From positions 1 to 64,000 of the forward strand of contig NZ_NKFL01000005.1 in the NCBI RefSeq assembly GCF_002223055.1: DNA of 64,000 nucleotides, read 5' to 3'. Source of the DNA: Burkholderia sp. HI2500 (GTDB lineage: Bacteria; Pseudomonadota; Gammaproteobacteria; Burkholderiales; Burkholderiaceae). A program made the translations under genes and the position numbers. The notes beneath the pieces were generated by a model. The model worked only from the letters and a program-made list of their open reading frames with translations, had not been told where the DNA came from and did no database searches. This document shows positions 58,013 through 64,000 of the stretch, in pieces; the first letter of the stretch is position 1, and each line of letters starts with the position of its first letter.

Positions 58013-58630
58013 TCAGAACGACGAACCAGGCTCGCGAAGAAACGCCGTCTCCTCGTCGCTCGATGCCCGACCGAGAATCGCGTTCCGGTGCGGAAAGCGG
58101 CCGAAGCGCTCGACGACGGCCGCATGCAGCAACGCGAAGCGATGATAGCTCTCGCACCCTGCTTCGTCGCGAATGCCCGCGCACAGGCGCACGGCTTCGC
58201 GCTGGCTCTCGACCGACTCGTCGTGCTCGAACGGCAGATACGCAAACGCGCGGTGATGGCCGCTCGGCAACTGCGCGTCCCAGCCGGCCGCGACGACGCG
58301 GCGCGCGAGCGCGAGCGCTTTCGGATCGGCGGCAAACGCGCGCGGCGTGCCGCGATGGATGTTGCGCGAGAACTGGTCGAGCACGACGATCAACGCCAGT
58401 GCCCCGGACGGCGAGCCCGCCCAGTGATCGCAAGCGCCGTCGCACGCGGCGTCGAGCAACGCGCCGTAGCGCGTGCGCAGCACGTCGTCGAATGCCGCGC
58501 CGCCGTTGAACCAGACCTTGCGGTTCTGCCCGAACTCGGGCGAGCCCGGCTCGCCGAACCAGAAATCGAGAATCTCCCGCGCTTGCGGATCGAGCGCCGC
58601 CGCGCCCGCGTGGGGGGTGTCAATCGTCAT
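58013..58630 (-). CDS. DUF924 family protein
   Basis: A 205-residue soluble protein matching DUF924 (YbaZ-unrelated TPR-like helical fold). Conserved stretches are ILDFWFGEPGSPEFGQNRKVWFNGG (split: ILDFWFG, then KVWFNGGAAFD), LDQFSRNIHRG and AFAYLPFEHDES. No enzymatic function is established for this family. Its start overlaps the stop of the AlaX-type gene by 4 bp (58627-58630). Confidence 0.88.
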   Translation of the reverse strand: MTIDTPHAGAAALDPQAREILDFWFGEPGSPEFGQNRKVWFNGGAAFDDVLRTRYGALLDAACDGACDHWAGSPSGALALIVVLDQFSRNIHRGTPRAFAADPKALALARRVVAAGWDAQLPSGHHRAFAYLPFEHDESVESQREAVRLCAGIRDEAGCESYHRFALLHAAVVERFGRFPHRNAILGRASSDEETAFLREPGSSF

Positions 58631-59358
58631 GCAAACTCCAGTACGAGGCGCCGGGTGCGCGCGCTCTTCTTTTCCAGTTTCGCGACCCGCAGCTCGCCGA
58701 TTTCGGACGTATTGCGCACATGCGTGCCGCCGCACGGCTGCAGGTCGACCTGCTCGATGCGCAGCAGCCGCACACGGCCGAGGCCCATCGGCGGCTTCAC
58801 GCTCATCGTGCGCACGAGGTCCGGCCGCGCGGCCATCTCGTCGTCGGTGATCCATTCGGTCGTGACCGCGTGCGCGCCGCCCACCAGGCCGGCGAGGCGC
58901 CGCTCGACGTCATCGCGGTCGATCGCGTCGGACGTCGCGAAATCGAGCCGCACGTAGTCGGCCGTCACGCTGCAACCGTCGACCGCGTACGGCAGCACCG
59001 CGCACATCAGGTGCGCCGCGGTATGCAGCCGCATGTGGCGATAGCGGCGCAGCCAGTCGATCTCCGCGATCACGCGCGTGCCGGGCTCGAGCGCCGCGAC
59101 GCTTACCTCCTGCCCCGGTGCGGGCACGTGCACGGCGTCGTCAGGCGTCGCGCCGTCGAACTTGGCCTTGCGCGTATCGGCAATCGCGATCGTGCTGCCG
59201 TCGGGCAGCGTCAGCGTGCCGGTGTCGCCGGCCTGGCCACCGCCGAGCGGATAGAACACGGTGCGGTCGAGCCGGATGCCGTCGTCGCCGACGGCCAGCA
59301 CGACCGCGTCGCATTGCGTGAGGTACGCGTCTTCGCGAAACAGCGCTTGTGTCGTCAT
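58627..59358 (-). CDS. alanyl-tRNA editing protein (AlaX type)
   Basis: A 243-residue free-standing editing domain homologous to the AlaRS C-terminal half. The zinc/catalytic motifs are HTAAH (RLHTAAHLM, about 111-119) and C-x3-H (QPCGGTHV, about 207-214). It hydrolyses mischarged Ser- or Gly-tRNA-Ala. The N-terminal beta-barrel (FYPLGGGQAGDTG) is present, so it is the AlaX-M/II type. It is coupled to the DUF924 gene. Confidence 0.92.
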   Translation of the reverse strand: MTTQALFREDAYLTQCDAVVLAVGDDGIRLDRTVFYPLGGGQAGDTGTLTLPDGSTIAIADTRKAKFDGATPDDAVHVPAPGQEVSVAALEPGTRVIAEIDWLRRYRHMRLHTAAHLMCAVLPYAVDGCSVTADYVRLDFATSDAIDRDDVERRLAGLVGGAHAVTTEWITDDEMAARPDLVRTMSVKPPMGLGRVRLLRIEQVDLQPCGGTHVRNTSEIGELRVAKLEKKSARTRRLVLEFA

Positions 59359-59463
59359 CGGGCGAGCCTCGTATCGATTGGGGGAAGCGGCCAGTGTCGC
59401 GCCGCGCGGCGCGCGCGCCCAGACGCAGATCGTCCCGCGCGCGGGCGGCGGCGTACCGGTCGA

Positions 59464-59874
59464 TCAACCGGGCCGGTTGCGCATCCAGTCGGCCGTGTCG
59501 TAGAACGAATGCATGAGCCGCTCGCGCAGCGGCTCGGGCAGCCCGATGTCCTCCATCGCCCACGCCATGCAGCGCAGCCACTGGTCGCGCTCGACCGACG
59601 CGATCGGGAACGGCAGGTGCCGCGCGCGCAGCCGCGGATGGCCGAACCGGCTGATGTAGTGGTCGGGGCCGCCGAGCCACCCGCACAGGAACCAGAAAAA
59701 CTTGTCGCGCGAACCGTCGAGCGAATCCGGGTGCAGCGCGCGAATCTGCGCGAACTCGGGCTCGAGATCCATCAGGTCGTAAAAGCGGTCCACCATTTCG
59801 CGCACGCGGGCTTCACCGCCCACGAGCTCGAACGCCGTCGGCTGCGACGGCGCATCGTCATTCACATCGGTCAT
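59464..59874 (-). CDS. group II truncated haemoglobin
   Basis: A 136-residue 2-on-2 globin. The N-terminal helix is followed by VREMVDRFYDLMDLEPEFAQIRALHP. The proximal His lies in RHLPFPI, and Trp occurs at the G8 position (MAWAMED), which is typical of group II (trHbO). These proteins bind O2 or NO. ATG 59874 gives the family N-terminus; upstream codons are unconserved. It lies 43 bp downstream of the FtsX-like permease gene. Confidence 0.88.
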   Translation of the reverse strand: MTDVNDDAPSQPTAFELVGGEARVREMVDRFYDLMDLEPEFAQIRALHPDSLDGSRDKFFWFLCGWLGGPDHYISRFGHPRLRARHLPFPIASVERDQWLRCMAWAMEDIGLPEPLRERLMHSFYDTADWMRNRPG

Positions 59875-59917
59875 ACGGATAGTCGGAAAACAGGATCTTC
59901 GGGGCCGCCGGCGACGC

Positions 59918-62479
59918 TCATGCGTCGCGCAGCGACTGCAGCGCGGGGCGCCGCAGCACATTATGCAGGCTCAGCCAGCCGGCCGCACCGGCGCACGCGA
60001 CGCCGGCCGCGATGCCGGCCGGCACGAGCCACGGATCGACGGCGAGCTGGAAATCGAACACGCGCGACGCGAGCACCCAGCCGACCGCGATCGCGCCCGC
60101 CGACGCCAGTGCACCGGCCAGCGCGCCGACCACGACGAACTCCGCGCGCTGCACCGCGTTGACCTGGGCGCGCGACGCGCCGAGCGCGCGCAGCAGCGCG
60201 GCCTCGCGCACCCGCTCGTCGCGCGTGCCGGCGAGCGCCGTGTACAGCACGAGCACGCCGGCCGCGAGCGTGAACATGAACAGGAACTGCACCGCGCCGA
60301 CCACCTGCAGCATCATCCGCTGCAACTGCGCGAGGATCGGCGCGACGTCGATTGCGGTCAGGTTCGGATAGCGCGCGATCAGCGGATCGAGCAGCGCGGC
60401 ATTCGATGCCGGCAAATGGAAGCTCGTCAGGTACACGGCCGGGAAATCCTTCAGCACAGGCGGCGGCATCAGCACGAAGAAATTGACGCGGAACGAACCC
60501 CAGTCGAGCTTGCGCACGCTCGTGATCGGCGCGTCGACCGTCAGCCCCGTCACGTCGAAGCGCAGCACGTCGCCCGGCTTCACGTTCAGCGTCTTCGCGA
60601 GGCCCGCCTCGATCGAGATCTGCGGCGTCGCCGCGGTGCCGAACCAGTCGCCTTCGACGATCCGGTTGTCGGACGGCAACCGGGTCGTATAGGACAGGTT
60701 GAACTCGCGGTCGACGAGCCGGCGCGCCTCCTCGGACGGGTAGGCGTCCGGATTCACCGGCTTGCCGTTGATCGCGACGAGGCGGCCGCGCACCATCGGC
60801 TCGGGCACCGCGTCGCGCACGCCGTGCGCGGCCAGATAGGCCGCGACGTCGGCGCGCTGGTCGGGCTGGATGTCGATCAGGAACTGGTTCGGCGCATCGG
60901 GCGGCGTCGACTGCTGCCAGCCCGCGACGAGGTCGTTGCGCGTGATCGCGATCAGCAGCAGGCACATCAGGCCGAGCGCGAGCGCGGTGATCTGCAGCGC
61001 GCTCGCCGTGCCGCGCCGGTGCAGCGACGCCAGCGCGTAACGCCAGCCGACGCCCGCGGCCACGCGCGCGTTGCGCACCGCACGCGCGGCGGCGAACAGC
61101 ACGAGCCGCGCGATCAGCGCGAAACCGACCAGCGCGCCGGCGAAACCGCCCGCGACGATCAGCCCGAGTTTCAGGTTGCCGGCGGCCGCGATCAGCAGCC
61201 CCGCGAACAGCACGACGCCGACCGCATACGCGGCCCACGCCGTGCGCGACGCGTCGCCCCACTCGCGCCGCAGCACGCGTACCGGCGGCACGCGCGTGAG
61301 CGGCACGAGCGGCGGCAGCGCGAAACCGAGCAGCAACACGAGCGCGGCGCCCATGCCGATCAGCGCCGGCCACAGCGTGGGGGGCGGCAGCACCACGTCG
61401 ATCAGGCCGCCGAGCGCGGCCAGCAACGCCCAGTGGCCGCCGTAGCCGAGCGCCGCGCCGGCGGCGCCGGACACGATCCCGATGCCAGCGAATTCGAGTG
61501 CGAACAGCGCGCCGAGCGTGCGGCGGCTCACGCCGAGGCAGCGCATCGTCGCGCAGCCGTCGAGGTGGCGCCGCATGTAGCGCTGCGCGGCCATCGCGAT
61601 CGCGACCGCCGCGAGCAGCGCGGTGAGCAGCGCGACGAGCGTAAGGAAGTGGCGTGCGCGATCCAGCGTCTGCCGCACCTGCGGCTGGCCTTCCTGCAAC
61701 GACTCGAGACCGACGCCGCGCAGCTTCCCGCCGTCGACACGTGCGTGCGCATACGCCTCGAAGCGTGCGACGGCCTGCTGGTCACCGGCAACCAGCAGCC
61801 GGTACGTGACACGGCTGCCATAGCCCGTGAGCCCCGTCGCGGCCAGCTCGTCCGCGCGCATCATCAGCCGCGGCGAGAAATTGACGAAGGAAAACCCGCG
61901 ATCGAGCTCGCGAGAGATCGACGCGGCGACCTTGAACGTGCGCAGCCCGACGCGCACCGTATCGCCGGCCTTCAGGTGCAGCGCATCGAGCAGCGCCGGA
62001 TCGGCCCAAACGGTGCCGGGCGCGGGAATCGCGGCCGCCTTCTGCGCGGTGGCCGCGCCGGCCGGCAGGATCTCGACCGCGCCGCGTAACGGATAGCCGG
62101 GCGACACGGCCTTCACGGCCGCGAGGCGCGACGGCGCCGCGTCGGTCGCCTGCCCGCCCGTGGCGGACGCGATCATGCTCGGGAAGATGGCGGTCGTCGC
62201 AGTACGCAGGCCGAGCGCGCGGGCCTGCTGGTCGAACGACGGATCGACGGGACGATCGGCCCGCACGACGAAATCGGCGCCGAGCATCTGGCGCGCGTCG
62301 CGCTCGAGCCCCTGGCGCAGGCGGTCGGCGAGGAAGCCGACGCTCGTCAGCGCCGCGACCGCGAGCACCAGTGCAAGGACGAGCAGCGTCAACTCGCCCG
62401 CGCGCCAGTCGCGCGCGGTCATGCGGGCGGCCTGGCGGATCAGGTCGCGCAGGCCGAAGCGGCCGGCATGCGCGTTCAC
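59918..62479 (-). CDS. FtsX-family ABC transporter permease (YbbP/MacB-like)
   Basis: An 853-residue permease with two FtsX/MacB-type domains and about ten membrane helices. The N-terminal MTARDWRAGELTLLVLALVLAVAALTSVGF and the paired extracellular domains (about 50-230 and 500-680) match the YbbP-like group. GTG 62479 is chosen because conserved family residues (GLRDLIRQAARM) precede the alternative ATG 62422. The usual partner ATPase gene is not next to it: the upstream neighbour is a DUF4126 gene. It may use a distant ATPase. Confidence 0.83.
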   Translation of the reverse strand: MNAHAGRFGLRDLIRQAARMTARDWRAGELTLLVLALVLAVAALTSVGFLADRLRQGLERDARQMLGADFVVRADRPVDPSFDQQARALGLRTATTAIFPSMIASATGGQATDAAPSRLAAVKAVSPGYPLRGAVEILPAGAATAQKAAAIPAPGTVWADPALLDALHLKAGDTVRVGLRTFKVAASISRELDRGFSFVNFSPRLMMRADELAATGLTGYGSRVTYRLLVAGDQQAVARFEAYAHARVDGGKLRGVGLESLQEGQPQVRQTLDRARHFLTLVALLTALLAAVAIAMAAQRYMRRHLDGCATMRCLGVSRRTLGALFALEFAGIGIVSGAAGAALGYGGHWALLAALGGLIDVVLPPPTLWPALIGMGAALVLLLGFALPPLVPLTRVPPVRVLRREWGDASRTAWAAYAVGVVLFAGLLIAAAGNLKLGLIVAGGFAGALVGFALIARLVLFAAARAVRNARVAAGVGWRYALASLHRRGTASALQITALALGLMCLLLIAITRNDLVAGWQQSTPPDAPNQFLIDIQPDQRADVAAYLAAHGVRDAVPEPMVRGRLVAINGKPVNPDAYPSEEARRLVDREFNLSYTTRLPSDNRIVEGDWFGTAATPQISIEAGLAKTLNVKPGDVLRFDVTGLTVDAPITSVRKLDWGSFRVNFFVLMPPPVLKDFPAVYLTSFHLPASNAALLDPLIARYPNLTAIDVAPILAQLQRMMLQVVGAVQFLFMFTLAAGVLVLYTALAGTRDERVREAALLRALGASRAQVNAVQRAEFVVVGALAGALASAGAIAVGWVLASRVFDFQLAVDPWLVPAGIAAGVACAGAAGWLSLHNVLRRPALQSLRDA

Positions 62480-62529
62480 CTCATGGCCGGGGTGCCCGGC
62501 CGGCGGCTGCGCCGCGGGTTGCCGCCCCT

Positions 62530-63147
62530 TCAATCGCGCTTCCCCCCGATCGAGTTGAGCCGCGACACCATGTGGTTCGCCATGCCGCGAAAGCCGCCCG
62601 AGACGCCGCGCCACAGGCGCGGGAGCGCCCACGCGGACGCCGCGATGAAGGCGGCAAGCAGCACGAGGAACGCGAGCGGAACGAAGAACGCGAGCACGAG
62701 CCCGCCGACCACGAGGCCGTCCTCGGTCGACGACGCGATCCAGTTCGAAATCGGTTCGGGTGACAGGTTGATCATCGCGCGCGTGCCGGCCTTCGCCACG
62801 TGCGCGGCACCGGCGAGCGAGCCGCCGGCGAGCCCTGCGACCGCGAGCACGGTCGGATCGGCGTGACCGAGCGCGCCGGCTGCGAGCACGGCGCCGGCCG
62901 GAATGCGGATGAAGGTGTGCACGGCATCCCACAGCGAGTCGAACGCGGGGATCTTGTCGGCAAGGAATTCGGTGACGGTGAGCACGGCCGCGGCGCCGAT
63001 GACCCACGGCGACATCAGGACGGCCAGCGTGTCGGGCAGGTGGAGCCAGCCGAACCGCGCCAGCACGCCGGCGATCAGCACGGTCAGGTACAGGCGCAGG
63101 CCGCTCGCCCACGCGAGCCCCGCGCCGAGCGAAATGGCTTCGATCAT
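62530..63147 (-). CDS. DUF4126 domain membrane protein
   Basis: A 205-residue membrane protein with four to five helices, beginning MIEAISLGAGLAWASGLRLYLTVLIAG. LTVTEFLADKIPAFDSLWDAVHTFIR is the conserved amphipathic segment (split: LTVTEFLADKIPAFD then LWDAVHTFIR). AAGGAGAG precedes ATG 63147. It matches the DUF4126 family with no known function. It lies between sugE and the FtsX-like permease, all leftward. Confidence 0.85.
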   Translation of the reverse strand: MIEAISLGAGLAWASGLRLYLTVLIAGVLARFGWLHLPDTLAVLMSPWVIGAAAVLTVTEFLADKIPAFDSLWDAVHTFIRIPAGAVLAAGALGHADPTVLAVAGLAGGSLAGAAHVAKAGTRAMINLSPEPISNWIASSTEDGLVVGGLVLAFFVPLAFLVLLAAFIAASAWALPRLWRGVSGGFRGMANHMVSRLNSIGGKRD

Positions 63148-63324
63148 GGCCCTCTCCTTGCACTTTCCGTGCGATTTGCCGATTGATCGGATCGGGTCGG
63201 ACAGACCGGCCGCGCGGCGCGTGGCGACCGGCACCGCGTGCCGCGAGAAGCACGACGGTATTCAGGCCCGAATGCGTTCCATTATAGACAGGCTAGATGG
63301 GCGGCCGGCGCAAATCCGCAGTGC

Positions 63325-63353
63325 GGCACCGGGCGCGCACGCGCCCGGGTGCC
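63325..63353 (-). terminator. hairpin after sugE
   Basis: GGCACCGGGCGC / GCGCCCGGGTGCC with one bulge and a 4-nt loop, 5 bp after the sugE stop. It has no T-tract. It may be a weak terminator or an mRNA stabiliser. Confidence 0.4.
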
Positions 63354-63357
63354 GTCG

Positions 63358-63678
63358 TCACGCAGCCGACGACAGCTTCAGGCCGATCAGCCCCGCGACG
63401 ATCAGCACGGCGCTCGCGACGCGCGCGACGGTCAGCGCCTCGCCCATCATCACGATGCCGAACACGAACGCACCGACCGCGCCGATGCCCGTCCACACCG
63501 CGTACGCGGTGCCGAGCGGCAGCTGGCGCATCGCGACCGCGAGCAGCCCGAAGCTGGCCAGCGCCGTCACGATCGTAAACACCGACGGACCGAGCTTCGT
63601 GAAGCCGTCCGACGATTTCATGCCGGCCGCCCAGGCCACTTCCAGCAAACCGGCAATGAACAACAATACCCACGCCAT
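63358..63678 (-). CDS. sugE: SMR-family guanidinium exporter (SugE/Gdx)
   Basis: A 106-residue four-helix small multidrug resistance protein. The membrane Glu is in LLEVAWAAGMKSSDGFTKL (about residue 13), and GTAYAVWTGIGAVGAF matches the SugE/Gdx subgroup rather than EmrE. Characterised Gdx proteins export guanidinium in exchange for protons. A guanidine-II riboswitch immediately upstream supports the substrate. ATG 63678 is preceded by GGAG. Confidence 0.92.
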   Translation of the reverse strand: MAWVLLFIAGLLEVAWAAGMKSSDGFTKLGPSVFTIVTALASFGLLAVAMRQLPLGTAYAVWTGIGAVGAFVFGIVMMGEALTVARVASAVLIVAGLIGLKLSSAA

Positions 63679-63700
63679 CTCGACGTACTCCGTATCGGAT

Positions 63701-63744
63701 GGGGCCGTCCCCGTTGAAACGAATGACCCGGGGTCGTCCCCGGG
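63701..63744 (-). ncRNA. guanidine-II (mini-ykkC) riboswitch of sugE
   Basis: On the minus strand two hairpins appear in order: CCCGGGG-ACGA-CCCCGGG (63727-63744) and GGGG-ACGG-CCCC (63701-63712), joined by a 14-nt linker. Two GC stems each closed by an ACGR tetraloop define the guanidine-II class, which turns on guanidine exporters. The second hairpin ends about 10 nt before the sugE Shine-Dalgarno GGAG, suggesting control of translation. Confidence 0.88.
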
Positions 63745-63752
63745 CGGCGCCG

Positions 63753-63761
63753 AGTATAACA
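63753..63761 (-). promoter_or_regulatory. extended -10 promoter of sugE
   Basis: The minus strand reads TGT-TATACT (hexamer 63753-63758). Transcription would begin near 63746, just before the first riboswitch hairpin. The -35 is weak, as is common with TGn promoters. Confidence 0.6.
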
Positions 63762-63823
63762 AGATGCTTACGGACGCGGCGCGCGGCCGGCGGCCGATCG
63801 GGGGCACGATCGGCCAGGCCCGG

Positions 63824-64000
63824 TCAGTTCGACACGCGCTTCGGCGTGACGCCGGCGACGCAGCGGTCGTCGCGGTACAGCGCCCACTCCTCGCACGCGC
63901 GGCCATCCTTGAACACGCACATGCCGACCTGCCCGCTCGACAGGTTGCGGGTCGTGTGGCGGCCGCCGAGCTTGGCGCAATTGACCGACGCGGGATTGGC
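63824..64000 (-). CDS. DUF333 (COG3042 'putative hemolysin') protein, cut by the right edge
   Basis: The last 58 codons and the stop of a gene read leftward into the window; the start lies outside. The sequence NPASVNCAKLGGRHT, QVGMCVFKDGRACEEWALYR and the final DDRCVAG match the DUF333 domain, including its four cysteines. Family members are small lipoprotein-like exported proteins; the 'hemolysin' label has little support. Whether a signal peptide is present cannot be seen. Confidence 0.82.
   Translation of the reverse strand, partial: ANPASVNCAKLGGRHTTRNLSSGQVGMCVFKDGRACEEWALYRDDRCVAGVTPKRVSN

Overview
The window is about 64 kb of GC-rich (roughly 65%) DNA. The gene content and order point to the main chromosome of a Burkholderia species, probably of the cepacia complex. 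This is an inference from the order nuoA-N / DUF2818 / NUDIX / DUF1178, from tpiA-secG-tRNA-Leu-nuo, from rpsO-pnp, from ilvB-ilvH-ilvC-psd-pssA-leuA, and from the beta-proteobacterial families DUF2863, DUF3619, DUF3106 and DUF1178. I see no insertion sequence, prophage, integrase or CRISPR array. Almost all of it is housekeeping core genome.

Layout. 1-351: promoter and leader region of a ribosomal RNA operon read leftward; the 16S gene itself lies beyond the left edge. 484-4356: rightward DUF2863 protein, LuxR-type regulator, CbiM-like membrane protein and BspC-like secreted protein, closed by a bidirectional terminator. 4375-10846: M14 carboxypeptidase, YaaA, PIN protein, YbdL-type aminotransferase, two glutathione transferases and an enoyl-CoA hydratase. 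10852-14173: leftward four-gene acyl-CoA unit with two acyl-CoA dehydrogenases and two MaoC hydratases. 14278-30655: DUF1178, NUDIX and DUF2818 genes downstream of the complete 14-gene complex I operon nuoA-N. 30809-36232: tRNA-Leu(GAG), secG, tpiA, a quinone reductase, pnp and rpsO. 36340-40893: branched-chain amino acid binding protein, a lipoprotein, and a carbonic anhydrase/SulP pair likely to handle bicarbonate.

40966-47969: leftward branched-chain amino acid and phospholipid genes (ilvB, ilvH, ilvC, psd, pssA, leuA). leuA has its own promoter and a Leu-rich leader peptide that looks leaderless. 48325-50614: sigma factor / DUF3619 / DUF3106 / RDD module. 50840-57823: envelope-related genes (LpxH-like phosphoesterase, glycosyltransferase, diacylglycerol kinase), TetR-LOG-SDR, and a GT39 membrane glycosyltransferase. 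58013-63147: leftward DUF924, AlaX, truncated haemoglobin, FtsX-family permease and DUF4126. 63358-63760: sugE with a two-hairpin guanidine-II (mini-ykkC) riboswitch. The right edge cuts a DUF333 gene.

The observations most worth following are the leuA leader peptide, the sugE riboswitch, the sigma/DUF3619/DUF3106/RDD module, the rpsO-pnp stem-loop, the heteromeric-looking ACAD/MaoC operon, and palindromes next to the carbonic anhydrase, BspC and LpxH-like genes.
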